Shown here: positions 53,131 through 64,000 of the stretch, in pieces | How positions within the stretch are numbered: position 1 is the first letter of the stretch | How the letters are laid out: each line of letters opens with the position of its first letter | Assembly (NCBI GenBank): GCA_039545315.1 | Contig: BCIM01000010.1 | Coordinates: forward strand, 322,441 to 386,440 | Direction of reading: 5' to 3' | Source of the DNA: Kondoa malvinella | Lineage: Eukaryota > Basidiomycota > Agaricostilbomycetes > Agaricostilbales > Kondoaceae | DNA: 64,000 nt | Position numbers and translations under genes: made by a program | Notes under the pieces: generated by a model | What the model was told of the DNA's origin: nothing | Database searches by the model: none | Seen by the model: the letters and a program-made list of their open reading frames with translations, nothing else

Positions 53131-55626
53131 TTATGGACTTTGTGTCCCTGGACGATCTAAGTACAAATGCTGGTTCTGACCTGTTTGATCTAACCCGTGG
53201 TAATGCTGTACATTGGTTCGGTTGTTGTTGGCGACGATAGTCTTGTTATGCCAGGCTTTTGACGTTCGCTCCAATAGCGTAGTCGTTCCAGGTAGGTCTA
53301 TGCTCATCGTATTGGCGATGAATTTGCCAATCTACCGATCTTTATCAGCTCGAGTCGCGAGCACTTCAAGAGTAACTCACGGCGGTGTTATCCAAACTTC
53401 CTCTAAGCTGTTCACTCTGATAGCCATACGCATATAGCGCTACATCAACACCACTATGCCCGTGCGTGGACCAGCCAACTTGAGCACGTCGTGATATCTG
53501 AACAAAGTATCAGTTTTGACACGAATCCAGACTTGGCAAAACATACCATATCAGCCAAAACATTATCCAAAATCGCAGGATGATCATCGTGATCCTGTAT
53601 TGAACGAATTTCATCTTCCGTAGCGTTCATTATGCCCAAACCGGAAGAAAGCATTGTCCGTAATGTTGATTCCGAAGCAGGTGCTTGGGAGTGGATCTCG
53701 CTTGCTAGACTGAAGGTGGAGTGGGTCGCATTGGCAAGCGCACCAGGGTACCATAGATATCTGTTCTGGATCAGTGACAGTCTAGCAGAAAAGCACTGAA
53801 CGCACTCTGGGTAAATTTGAGGATCTAGCTGTGAGCCTAGGGAAAGGCCGCCCGTTTCGTGATCGGCAACGGAAATCATGACTGTTGGCCAGCCGGCTTT
53901 ATTTTGTGCTGTAGGCTACGTCAGCGAGGACGAACTTGTGGCATGCTCAAACGCACTATCGACGAATCGCTTGACTTCCCGAACTGTTTCGTGGTACGCT
54001 AGTATATCATAGAGATGGGCAACGGGCTGTAGTATTATCAGCAGCCTTCTATAGTCCCGAAAGAGACGCATACATCGTTCGAGTGTCCAGCTGTCAACAC
54101 AAAAGACTGGTCAGCACACTACTGTGTACGAGCAGTTGTACTGACCCATGTCTATCCGCGAGCCTTCTATCATCAAGAAGAAGCCATACGAGGATGATGA
54201 TTTAGCTGCTTTCTGCAATGTATTGATCGCTTTCATTGACCTGCAACAAGTCAGCGATTGATCGAATAGGATAGAAGCGGTTCACATTTCTTTCAGAGAA
54301 GGTTCTCGACTTGTACTGCTGTTCTTCCGGATCCGATCTACTTCATAGTCCATATGCTGTAAAATCCCAATGAAGCTGAATCAGCCAAAGCCATAGCAAG
54401 CGCATTAAGACCTACATCCAAATTAAACAGCCCAACAGTCCCCAAACCTTTCTTGCCTTCTTCAACAGACGCAAGTTCAGCAGCAGAAGTAATGACTTTA
54501 AGGTTCATGTCCTTCCTCGCGTCTTCAAATAGATCTTGATCATCAGGTCTACATGACCCTTCTGTGGAATTGGGTAGGAAGAAACATCGTCCACCGCCGA
54601 AAGCAATGTCTACTTGAGGACCTAACGGATGAGCTGTGAGGAATTGTGATGCAATGAGGGGTTCTAGATCTCGGTCGACCACTTTATACAGATGTCAGCT
54701 GAATAAGGCTGCAACTTGTTTCGGCTTACCGTGAGAGTAGAATGCAGCGGGAGTAGCGTGCGTTATCCGCTATACATACAATCAGCTCTGTGTATAATAT
54801 AGCGAAGTAGCTTACGCTGGTTGCCACCAAACCGGTAAGGTAGCCTTTGTGTTTTGCTGCTTCTAGCACAGTCCCGCATGGATTTTGAGTGACAGGCTCG
54901 ACAGCAAGAGCGCCTGTGTATCCTCCGATTCACCCATGCAATGCAAGGACAGTCCAGGAACGCACCATTATAAGTCTTGATGGCGCAACTGAAAGCAGTA
55001 GCAGCCGCAGCAGAATCCGTAACGAGCGAATTGCTACTCCTCGTCCTCATACTACCCACAAGCAGACTATCCAAAGGCAATGTCCCAAAGCCTCCGTTGT
55101 TCAACCCGTCTTTGCCTTGGAAGCCGCCAGAGAATTCCCATCTGCCTCCTTTACGCGCATCAGGGTGATCTGTTGCATGCATCCATTGCACGTATTCTCT
55201 TGCAAAGGTCTCACTTGCTGGACCAAAGCCATCAGAGACCATGAGAATCACATTGACTTGCAAAGTATGTCCATAACGAGTGAGACCGACAAAGAAGTAG
55301 GAGACCAGATAACCAGCGAGCACTAAACCGCATACGAGCGCAAATATGAAAGCGTGACTTGTTTGCTTGAAAGGCGCGTTGCGAAGTTGCGACAAGTCGA
55401 TGTCCCAGCCTGGTTTCCGCTGTTCGAGCTTCTCATCCAAATGTTCTTCACCGTACACGGTCAAATCAGCATCCTCATCATCTTGTAAGGTATTTCGCTT
55501 CTCTCGTAAAGGTATAGCGTCTTCTAGCCCATCGTCAGACTGTTCATCGATGTCCCGGTCTGCATGACAGAGCTCAATATGGCTGAATTCCGCATCATAG
55601 GCAACTGACAAGGCATAATATAGCAT
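53131..55626 (-). CDS. PHO8: Vacuolar alkaline phosphatase Pho8-type
   Basis: Type II membrane alkaline phosphatase. An acidic cytosolic N-terminus of about 90 residues (LTVYGEEHLDEKLEQRKPGW) precedes one membrane anchor (AFIFALVCGLVLAGYLVSYF). The catalytic domain shows VNVILMVSDGFGPAS (metal Asp), the active-site serine in SLVTDSAAAATAFSCAIKTY, RITHATPAAFYSH, FGGGRCFFLPN, GFFLMIEGSRIDMAGHSNDP (metal ligands), MISVADHETGGLSLG and WSTHGHSGVDVALYAYG, all expected for the family. It ends RPGTQSP. About ten introns are spliced. The start at 55626 is the first in-frame ATG, and the leader MLYYALSVAYDAEFS is not typical, so another 5' exon may exist. In yeast Pho8 is matured in the vacuole. Confidence 0.9.
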
Positions 55627-56214
55627 GCTTAGGCTGTCACAGAAAGCAGTCGAAGCAGTACACGAGTCGGGATCTGACGGTTTTGGTGTGAGAGCGCGGA
55701 ACTGTTGAAGTGAATTTCCCCGTGGGTTGCATTATCTCCCCAAATGATACTCTCTCTACAATGAGACGTCCAAAGCGATTTCACCGTCAGTCATTGCCGG
55801 AACGTGCTGAATCCTGTCCAACCTTCCGTCTTACGCTCATCAGGTTCCCAGCTTGAAGTACTTTCCTCTGGCTTAGCAGTAGATTGCAATACGAGCAGGC
55901 AGGCCAGGCAGTAGTCTGACCTTGTTGTTCGACTTACGAGACTCTGACGTTTAGAGATGACCACTGCTTATTGAGCCTTGGCATCAACGGTAGCACGCCG
56001 AACAACGTTCTGAACCCATCCGCTGTACCAAGAGTGACATACCAGACAGAAAGAGGAACAGAGACAGAATAAGAGCAAACAAAGATGGAAATGAAAGGAT
56101 GTGCCCTCAATCGTGTAAATGCATATGTACAAGTGCTATCGCTTTGTACTACATCAGCTCTTTTCTACAATACGCATAATTACAGACGAACCTACTAGAT
56201 CGTCTCACCCGCCC
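55627..56214. promoter_or_regulatory. Intergenic region upstream of PHO8 (588 bp)
   Basis: This gap contains the presumed PHO8 promoter. No CACGTG/CACGTT-type Pho4 site was noticed by eye, and no gene signature is visible. Confidence 0.35.
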
Positions 56215-56530
56215 CTATTCAGTCCTTTGTTTCTTTTTCTTCTTTTTAGGCTGCTCTTCCAATTCTTGTCTGAGGCTCACTACGACATCATCAGCTTTTT
56301 CTCACTAGTACAAAATCACAAGAGCATACATTCTATTCGCATTAGGAAAGCTCGTGTAGCTCCATCGTTGGGCGCATTCACGTCCAGGTAATGGTTCAGA
56401 AATGCATGGGAGGATTTAATGCCTAGCGGTCTGTAGCGCTATGAGTTCGTGCTAGCTAGGAAGAAGAGCTGGACGTGCACTGTGTCGATGAGTCTTGAGC
56501 GGATTGGAGCAAGTGCGGTCTCGTCCATTG
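56215..56530 (-). CDS. Possible small protein with lysine-rich tail
   Basis: A coherent minus-strand ending reads ADDVVVSLRQELEEQPKKKK and finishes KKQRTE at TAG 56215-56217. Upstream, frames containing MDETALAPIRSRLIDTVH (ATG near 56530) and LGIKSSHAFLNHYLDVNAPN could be earlier exons, but I could not join them with convincing splice sites. It lies directly downstream of ATG5 on the same strand. It may be a short conserved gene or a chance ORF; no function is proposed. Confidence 0.3.
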
Positions 56531-56595
56531 AAATCGTTGCTGCTCAAGTTGAGCGCTCAAGAAGTATCGTCGAGAAAGAGGGCCGAGTATGATGA

Positions 56596-57776
56596 CTAAA
56601 TCGTCGTGAATAAGATCACTAGATGCAACCAACCATCTACACTAGCCATCGTGCTCGCTAGGAAACCCACTTCCGCGTCATGCGGTAACTTTATCCCATG
56701 AGCTATCACTTGCCCTAAGGGTTTTGACGAAACGAAAGATGCTGACAAGTCCGTCGTCCGTGGTGGAAAGATTAGAGGTAGGATTGTAGATAGCGTATGG
56801 TAAAGAGTAGCTGGTCGACCTGCGCAAAATCAATTAAAATCAAAACAAAGAATGGAAAGCGACATACCGTTTGGTAGTAAAGGCGGTATGATATCTTGTA
56901 TTATAGGTGCGTTGTCTGGTAGATAGATTCGTAGAGGGACACTACGCATAGCAGAAGCGTCTGGTAAGCGTCCATCTGCTAATGTCGAAGGTGCGGCGAC
57001 ATCTGAAGCGGGTGAAGGTGTTCTTGAAGATGAAGGTAGAGGTACCAATTTCGACGCCGTGCTCCAAAATCGATCATAGTCGTCTGTCCCTTATCAGCCT
57101 TTGATAATCAATGAAGAGACGACTGACTTTGGACAACACCCTCCCACAAGGCATCCTGATCCACTTTCCTCAATTGCGTAACCCGTCTCGTACTACCCCA
57201 CCTCACAAAATCCGCCTCTTTGACCAGATTCATAAAGTTCGTTCGACAGGCATCAACAGAAGGTCCAAGCAATAATTTGTCTGAAGGTGGTCCTTTCAAA
57301 TGCAAGATGATTTCCAACGGTTCATGTTTCGCTTTGATTGAATGCGCAGAAGCATAGTCGTACAGAAGACCTATAGGCCAATGCCTACTTTCGTCAATCT
57401 CTCATGTATTTGGACCGCTCAAAGGAAGAAGATACCATTTCAGTGGTATTCCAGCATGCTCAAACCATATCGTATCCTCTTTGAGCGTTGCTATGCTTTG
57501 TTCATCCAATACCAGCTCGAGCAGATGTTGGCGAATTTCAGGCAACAATAAAGGGAGATATGTATTCCTCGACGCTTGGATCTGTTATATTTGCATTGAG
57601 CTGAGCCTTGTCATGAATAGCAGGCATACGTAGAAACAATTTATCGCTCTATCCGAATTGGGTGTCAGGTCTTCAGGCGCGACTCGTATACAAAATGGAA
57701 CAGAGCCGCCAAAGACTAGGTTACGGTAGGTTGAAGCGGCGTTGATTGCTTGTTTGGCTGTTTGAAGGGTCGACAT
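56596..57776 (-). CDS. ATG5: Autophagy protein Atg5
   Basis: Atg5 is conjugated to Atg12 and, with Atg16, drives Atg8 lipidation on the phagophore. ATG 57774-57776 begins MSTLQTAKQAINAASTYRNL, then VFGGSVPFCIRVAPEDL. The next exon has TYLPLLLPEIRQHLLELVLD and TIWFEHAGIPLKW, joining HWPIGLLYDYASAH, EIILHLKGPPSDKLLLGPSV, NFMNLVKEADFVRWGSTRRV and LRKVDQDALWEGVVQ. The C-terminal exons contain VPLRIYLPDNAPIIQDIIPP and finish with the family ending GQVIAHGIKLPHDAEVGFLA, VDGWLHLVILFTTI. The segment KEADFVRWGST contains the conserved lysine expected to receive Atg12. Five exons; the stop codon is at 56596-56598. Length, about 310 residues, is normal. Confidence 0.92.
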
Positions 57777-58254
57777 GGATGCTCGAGCATAAAGATGGGG
57801 GTTGCTCTCGAACAGTGAAGCGATAAGTGATACCCGCGACTCCGATATACCTGTGCAGTGGGCTATGGGAAGGCAGCGCGAGAGGAGATCTTGCAAGATG
57901 TCGCTATACGACGCACAGCTTGAAGTTTGGCCCAAGAATGTCATGAAGATGGATCCCGCTGGACCCTGCTATGCCGAATGCGATAGTTTATTCAATTGTT
58001 GGTCCAGGACTCGAGGCTTTCCATCAGAAACTCGCTGGACGATCATGCTACACGCTCGAGATAGACTGTTTCACCTCTGCTGCGGCTTGAGATTGCTGTA
58101 ACTACTGCGGGTTGCGGGCAAATTCTACAGCATACATGATGTAGTCTTTCTCGCCGTGTTCCCTTCTCCAAATTTCCCTCGTACTACCCAGCTGTGCGTC
58201 GCTCAAGATATTAGCTCTTAGGCTCGCTTGAACTGGCGCGATGCAGATCCAAAG
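57777..58254. promoter_or_regulatory. Divergent region ATG5 / ISG12-like gene (478 bp)
   Basis: This region lies between two outward-facing start codons. Open frames extend from the ATG5 side without ATG or motif. No specific element is recognised. Confidence 0.35.
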
Positions 58255-58539
58255 ATGTTTGGACTTCTCTTCAGCTTGATCAAGCCCGCTTTGTGGCTGT
58301 TCGGCTTCGAATCATTGGGACCTATCGGTGGTAAGCAACGAACTGTAAAATCAAGTCTGGAGCTTCATCACATGACTTTAGGCTCCTTCGCTAGCTTCTG
58401 GCAACACTGGACCGGACATATCGCTGCAAAGTCATTCTTTGCTACTCTCCAATCTGCTGCTGTGGGCGGATTCGGTCTGGCTAAAATCGCTGCCTGGACA
58501 AAGACGCTTTCTGGCATCTTTGCTGGGTTTGGCCTCTAG
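58255..58539 (+). CDS. ISG12/IFI6-16-like small membrane protein
   Basis: About 77 residues from two exons, with an intron of about 51 nt at 58331-58381. ATG 58255 gives MFGLLFSLIKPALWLFGFES, then LGPIGGSFASFWQHWTGHIA, AKSFFATLQSAAVGGFGLAK and a hydrophobic end FAGFGL. The pattern G-P-x-G-GS-x-A-(13)-S-FA-LQSA-x-x-GG is that of the ISG12/IFI6-16 family, small glycine/alanine-rich hydrophobic proteins found in animals and fungi. In animals they sit in mitochondrial or nuclear membranes; the fungal role is unknown. A longer relative follows in the same direction at 59098. Confidence 0.68.
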   Translation: MFGLLFSLIKPALWLFGFESLGPIGGKQRTVKSSLELHHMTLGSFASFWQHWTGHIAAKSFFATLQSAAVGGFGLAKIAAWTKTLSGIFAGFGL

Positions 58540-59097
58540 AATTGGGCTAAAGAGTGGTTCTCAAAGGTCTGACATGTCTCTCTAGCTTGACTCCCTGCCC
58601 TGACCTTTCGTAGTAGTAAAATTATTAATCAGAGAAGCATGACATGCATTCGGTGAAAGTCAATTCGATCACTGGAGGACAGTACCGGTACAAGATATCG
58701 CAGCCGAGATGCACCACTTCACTCCCTCTTTCGCTCACTTCAGATTTCCTTCGAGCTTTCCCCTTCCTGATGTCATTCTTTCGCCGCAAGGAAGCCGTGT
58801 TCGACAACTTGCTCGGAGCTCGCATCAGGCCTTCTTTGTGTCAACTGCAATCTCACGTGCTGGTCTACAACAGCTTGCGAAAAGGACGCCCTTTTCGACA
58901 CACAATCAGACCTTTTGCGCTCAGACCGTATTAATACATCTGCCTCAAGCGTGGGGCGCTAACAGGCGGCAGTCTTATCAGAAGAAACTTCTTTACTATA
59001 GGGCTGTATATTAAACAGAACAGCTTCTCTTGCTCTTTTCCCAACAACCCATACGGTATTTTGCTCCTGCTGTACGACGCTGGCATGAGGATCTTCA
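58540..59097. other. Spacer between two ISG12-like genes (558 bp)
   Basis: This spacer carries the promoter of the second ISG12-like gene. Two overlapping plus-strand frames (58644-58934 and 58709-59014) are open, one with ATG, but they have no domain and no match to the ISG12 pattern. Confidence 0.35.
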
Positions 59098-59811
59098 ATG
59101 TTTTTCGTCGCAAGTTTACTCGCAGCAGTCGTCTGTGCTTCACCTCTATCATATGGCGAACAAATCGGTCTAGACAGCGTCCTCGCGCTCGGCACTCGAA
59201 ACAACATTGTCCTCCAGGATAACGCATTCGACCCACCGACGACGGACAGCATCACCTTCATGTGCAACTAGGTCGTCGACCCTCTCTCAACTTTGTACGA
59301 CGTCACTTTGCGTCACTTTTCGCACTTCTGGGATGCCGAGTCCGCCAAAGAGCTCATCCATCTTCTTTCGGACACCTCGCCCTCGATCATTGCGGCTGTC
59401 GAATGTGACACTGTTAGTGGATGTTTTGTCACGGTGAAAAAGTTGGGACCTGAATTGGAGGAGTGGGCTCAGAAGCATCCGGCACAAGCTGCCTTCTACA
59501 TCGTCGATGGTGTTCTCTTCTTGCAGCCAGAGGTGCTCTCGGTTCCGTTCTTAGGGGCTTTAGGCTTTCGTCTCATTGGTGTTGAAGCTGGTCAGTCTAT
59601 TTCTCTATCTTTACAACGGATACCGACCGTGTCGTTTCTAGGATCTGCCGCAGCGACTCTGCAACGCTACCTCGGCCCGCTAATGAAGAGATCAGCTTTT
59701 TCTCACCCTCAAAGTGCCGCCATATTCGGCTACGGACGTTGGGCAGTCAGCATGGCGACCCGATTTGCCGCACTTCTCGCTGCGGCTTTTGAACACTTCT
59801 TTGCTCATTGA
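59098..59811 (+). CDS. Secreted or membrane ISG12/IFI6-like protein with N-terminal extension
   Basis: ATG 59098 starts a signal peptide (MFFVASLLAAVVCASPLSYG). A 63-nt intron (59209-59271), whose TAG acceptor would be an in-frame stop if retained, joins ALGTRNNI to VVDPLSTLYDVTLRHFSHFW. The middle part (ELIHLLSDTSPSIIAAVECD, LGPELEEWAQKHPAQAAFYI) is unlike known domains. The C-terminal part after a 51-nt intron reads GFRLIGVEAGSAAATLQRYL, GPLMKRSAFSHPQSAAIFGY and ends AAAFEHFFAH, the ISG12/IFI6 pattern. The 51-nt intron has no stop and is in frame, so a 17-residue insertion by intron retention is possible. It looks like a tandem relative of the gene at 58255 with added domains. Confidence 0.62.
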
Positions 59812-60138
59812 AGCTTCAAGTGGAACAGTCGGTGCTCACAATGCGGGACAGCGAGGTAGAGAAAAGCTTGGAATGGACTACACAAAATCGAACGGAATGC
59901 AAAACCTTATTTTATCGAATAACTCCGACCATCACCCTCGCTTCGTTATATATTATAAAAGCGCAGCTTCACAGCGTTCGATATACCGTGCTTTTGATAC
60001 CAGTCAGCACGCGCAGACCTTCGCAGACAAGCCAGACCGAATTATACTTGGTTGAAACTTCATCTTCGGTGTTTCCCCTCTCGTCGCAAGCCCAATCGCA
60101 GTAAACGCACTTGAAAGAGACATAGCCTCTGCTCACAG
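59812..60138. promoter_or_regulatory. Intergenic region upstream of histidine kinase (327 bp)
   Basis: Presumed promoter of the hybrid kinase gene. No distinctive element was seen. Confidence 0.35.
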
Positions 60139-63100
60139 ATGATCAAGAGGGCAATGTCGGACTCGACCAGAGAGCCATTGCTTTTGGACGAGCTGCTCAG
60201 CGCGCTGGATGAACCTGCTTGCGTGTTCGAGACTGGTTCTGGCAAAGTTATAGACTACTCGAAAGCTTTCACAAGGGAACACGCAACAAGCCTTTTCGAC
60301 AGACCTGAATCAAGGGCTCAAGACCTGTCATGCAAACACTTCAGCTCGCAATTGCCAGGAGAGCTACAAGAAATACTGTGGAATATAGTCGACTTGCGTG
60401 AAGGACATTATCGCTTCGCAAGAGCCCAACGGCTGCCTTTTGCCTCAACAGCGGTCAAAGCAGAATCTCTAGCACAAAGCTATCTCCATTCATGGGCAAC
60501 ATTTGAAGTCCCTGGACTGGATCTTAAAGCTCAACACAAGCATTTAGAGCTGATCAGGAACCACGATTGGAGCAAAACCGACCTCGGACCTATCGAGACT
60601 TGGTCGCGGACTCTTCTGTCATACGTCGGCTCTTGTTTAGCATCGTCTTTTCCTGTCCTCCTTGCTTGGGGCAACTCTCACGTTTTGGTGTACAACGAAC
60701 CCTATTCGCGATCAATAAATGAGAAGCACCCTCGAATATTGGGCATGAGATATAAAGAAGCTTGGCCTGAAGTATGGTCGCACTTGGAGAAGCCAGTCGC
60801 ATTAGCAATGGAGGGCAAGGGCACACATGCTGAAGAGGCTCAGATGTTCTTGAAGAGAGGAGACCGACTGGAAGAAACCTACTTCATGTGGTCAATGATC
60901 CCGTAAGCTAAATGCCCTGAGAAGTTTTCTTTTATCTTTTCTCATCAAGACTTGCATCTGCTTACAGAGTTCAAGATGACAGTCAAAATATCGTTGCAAT
61001 ATAGTAAGTTTGCCTCTGTCAAAAAGCCACTCGGTTCGCTTATTATGATGCTTGCGACTCCCTCAGCATCCCCAACTTTGACCGCACCAAAGCAGTCATC
61101 AGCTCCAGACGCATCAATTTCCTACGAGATTTCGGTCTCAAGCTGTCGCTAGCCACTGATCTGGACGGCCTGTACACCAATGCGTTAGCGGCTGCGAAAG
61201 ACTTGCTACGGGTTGACCTTCCGGCAATCGCTTTCTACGATTGTACAGCATCCAGTACAGCAGATCAACACGGATCCAATTCATCTTCGTCGGGCGGAGA
61301 TCAAGCGCGGAGTCGAACTTCCAAGAGCACGATTGGAAGAGAGGAACCATATCAGTATACGTACAACCTTACTGCGTCATGTGAGCAGGCCGACGTTAGA
61401 TCTGCTCTTGGTCGCTGATGCTCTTCTAGATGGCTGGGCCACTGAAGATCATGTTCATTTTCCTGCCCAGGTTGTGTACGATAGTGCCGAACCAGATCAA
61501 ACCACGCTGTCAGAGTCCGCATCCTTAGGGAACTATGTGCTCAAGGCCCACATTACCAAGAGTGTGCAAATCGTCACTCCAGATGACACAGCACTTTTGG
61601 CCGCGAGGACTCCCACAACAACTCTAGGAGACAAGCTAAACAATATTGTTGTTATTCCTATCAAAACCAGCGAAAACAGCAAGATAAGAGCTGTGGCAAT
61701 CGTAGGCCTCAATCCTAGAAAAGCGCTCGATGAAGACTATTCTACTTTCCTGGAAGTTTTTGCGCAATCCCTCAGTAATGGCATTGCTGGTATTCTGCTC
61801 TACAGTGAAGAATTGCGTCGCTCGCATGCTCTCGCAGCTCTCAACAGACAAAAGAACGACGAACTTCAAGTGCTTCTCGCTGCCCGAACAGAAGAGCTCA
61901 AATCATCTGAAACAAGGTTCGAAACAATGAGCAGCATTTCACCCGCTGGCATCTTTATGGCGGCCAATGGCCAAGTCGTGTATGCAAATGAAGCTTGGTT
62001 CACCATCTCCGGCGTTCCTCGCGATGTCGATCCGTCCACCTTCATGAAATATGTGCATCCCGACGATTTAGAAATGGCAAAGGAAGTGTGGTCGGCTGCT
62101 CATGTAACCACTGTCACGCCATGCGAATTCAGGTGGAAAGTTCCGCCAGGTCAACCCGAACGCTGGTCAGTAGCAATTTCCAAGCCAGCCCTCGATGATG
62201 CGGGCAACATCATGTGGGTAAGTCTGCAATTACCTCGCTGTCAACTTCAGCCTGCTGACGCCAAACGTCGATACAGATCGCGGGCTGTATGTAAGTTTGC
62301 CAACTCTTTTTTAGCCAATACCAATGACTCATGTCTATGCTCGTGCCTTGCAGACTAGACATCAGCCAACGCAAACAAGTAGAGAGTCTACAAGAGAAGC
62401 GAGTACTAGAAGCGGAAGAACACAAGCGAGCACAAGATGCCTTTATTGATATGACAAGTCACGAGGTCTGCAATTTTCCCACTAGCTCACCAATCGCTCA
62501 CTGTGTTTTATGTCTAGCTGCGGAATCCCTTGGGCGCTATATATCTCGCTGCGGATCACGCTGCCGAATTGCTAGAACTTTTGCAACAGAACTCGCCAAG
62601 TGGCATGCAGAAGGACCTTTTAGAATGCTCGAGTGACCTCAAAGTTATCGCACACTGCACGCAACACATGCGCTCACTCATCGAGTGCGCTAATTTTCCG
62701 CTCTTGGGCACGGCTCAAATACTGATCTGTCTTGTCTTCCAGCGATCAATTGACGTTGTCCAAGGTAAGAGTGATATTAAGCGTGCAGCGGAGAGCCGCT
62801 CATGTCTCTTTGCTTCTGTAGCTCGACAATAACTTCCTTGTCATTACGGAAATTCCTGCCAAGCCGCTTGAAACCTTCCAGGACGCCCTTTCTCTGTTTG
62901 GCGGAGAGATGCGCAGCAAAGGTATGATTGACACTCCGAAATGATGAACGCGAGCTGAGGCCAACTCAGACATTGAATGCACCATCGATATCGGTGGTGG
63001 ATTTGCCAGGCATGGCATCAGCTACATACGCACCGAGTACGTCTTTAGGAGCTCCAATGTCATCATCTGACGATGTTTTAGTCCTTCGCGCCTGACCCAA

Positions 63101-64000
63101 ATACTCATAAATCTCCTTACCAACGCTATCAAAGTGAGCCTCGACCTTATACAGCCGTACCACTGCTTACAATGTACAAGTTCACTGCGAAAAGCGACAC
63201 AAGGCGAATCAAAGTCTCTGTTGATGCCAACATGCAAAGACCCGCGCTCAAAGGCTTCATTGCCCCGCTACTCGCAGCGTCAAACAGCTCGAAACCAAGA
63301 CATCCCTCGCGATCGTCTTCTGCCTCAGCAGACGCAGAAGAGATTTTCCTCTATGTCGAAGTCAACGATACTGGTCCCGGTCTGACAGAGAACGAAATCC
63401 AGCTCTTGTTCAAGCGTTTCAGTCAAGCCAACTCAAAGACGCACATTTCCTACGGCGGGAGTGGATTAGGTAAGCCTAACAACGCTTGACGGTTCCCCTC
63501 AATAACTCATCCCCGCCTAGGGCTTTATATCTGCGCGGTGTTAACAGAAAAGCTTGGCGGCGCAATTAGTGTGCAAAGTGTTGCTGGACAAGGCAGCACT
63601 TTTGCTTTCTTTGTTCGGACGACCAAGTGTGCACAATCGCCCTCACCTGGTTTGGCACAGCTCGATATAACTCAAATCCAGCCGATCGAAAACGAGAAAG
63701 GTGCGAAAAGACAGATGGCAGTGCTGGTGACGGAAGACAATATCGTCAACCAGAAACTGCTAGTCAAGCAGCTGACGCGCAAAGACTACGTGGTTTATAC
63801 TGCAAAGTGGGTCATTCGAGCTTTGGTGGATGATATGCTCAATTCAGCTATAGCAACGGACAAGAAGCGCTCGATTTCCTATCGCAAAGTAGTCTTGCAA
63901 AGGAGGATGGACCAATTATCGGTAAGGCAGAAAAGTCGCCTTTCCGATAAAAGACTCATAGGATATGCTAGACTGCTGCTTGATGGACATTGAGATGCCT
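60139..64000 (+). CDS. Hybrid sensor histidine kinase (cut by window end)
   Basis: Fungal two-component sensor that should feed a phosphorelay. ATG 60139; at least nine introns. In order: a long N-terminal region with a PAS-like part (NHDWSKTDLGPIETWSRTLL, SFPVLLAWGNSHVLVYNEPY), a GAF-like region (FGLKLSLATDLDGLYTNALA, NIVVIPIKTSEN), a coiled segment, a PAS domain (SISPAGIFMAANGQVVYANE, YVHPDDLEMA), HisKA with the phospho-His in MTSHELRNPLGAIYLA (His codon 62460-62462), HATPase motifs (LINLLTNAIKFT, VNDTGPGLTENEIQLLFKRF, SYGGSGLGLYIC), and the beginning of a receiver domain (TEDNIVNQKLL, then DCCLMDIEMP with the acceptor Asp at the very end). No membrane segment is seen, so it is probably a cytosolic sensor. 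The rest of the receiver is outside the window. Confidence 0.9.

Noticed and set aside
58644..59014. Two overlapping plus-strand frames between the ISG12-like genes
   Set aside because: No ISG12 motif, no domain, and the frames conflict with each other.
59266..59274. In-frame TAG as evidence of a pseudogene in the second ISG12-like gene
   Set aside because: The TAG is explained as the acceptor of a 63-nt GT..AG intron, and the frame on both sides is intact.

Overview
This window is nuclear DNA of a compact fungal genome. It holds about 32 protein genes in 64 kb on both strands. Nearly every gene is split by short introns, mostly about 45-65 nt, with GT..AG ends and CTGAC/CTGAT-like branch sites. 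The intron style, gene density and gene content (full-length ATG5, TSC1, TRK potassium transporter, F-box/leucine-rich proteins, hybrid histidine kinase with a PAS-like N-terminus) suggest a basidiomycete, perhaps a tremellomycete-type yeast. The genus is an inference I cannot settle. I found no tRNA, rRNA, transposon or CRISPR array.

Layout. 0-16.4 kb: RRP3 RNA helicase, TSC1/hamartin, an unknown protein, a MoCF/CinA-type protein, mitochondrial DnaJ MDJ1, vacuolar BTN1/CLN3, two unknown small genes, an F-box/LRR-type protein and a dienelactone hydrolase. 16.6-32 kb, all on the plus strand: a full-size ABCB exporter, the M3 metallopeptidase PRD1, a TRK K+ transporter and flavocytochrome b2. 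32-44 kb: a RIB2-type deaminase, an amidase, a secreted DJ-1/PfpI protein with an in-frame TGA, two related secreted cysteine-rich proteins (one with a double-psi beta-barrel domain), TFB3/MAT1 and a Cu-only type extracellular SOD. 44.5-64 kb: a SUZ12-like VEFS-box protein, a second F-box-like protein, a coiled-coil protein, a CTL/PNS1 transporter, alkaline phosphatase PHO8, ATG5, two small ISG12/IFI6-type membrane proteins in tandem, and a hybrid histidine kinase cut by the window end.

There is no operon logic. Several genes do belong to the TOR/autophagy/vacuole theme (TSC1, BTN1, ATG5, PHO8). An FMN/heme lactate-dehydrogenase type gene also sits tail to tail with a riboflavin-pathway deaminase. 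The most interesting observations are: (1) a credible SUZ12-type Polycomb (PRC2) subunit; (2) a striking number of micro-exons (3, 9, 11, 13, 14 and 20 nt), some cutting through catalytic or ligand motifs; (3) a secreted DPBB protein fused to EB-like cysteine modules, with a paralog about 5 kb away; (4) a pair of ISG12-like genes; and (5) a DJ-1 family gene whose conserved last segment lies behind an in-frame stop.

Gene models were spliced by eye. Outer coordinates are start-to-stop codon unless stated.
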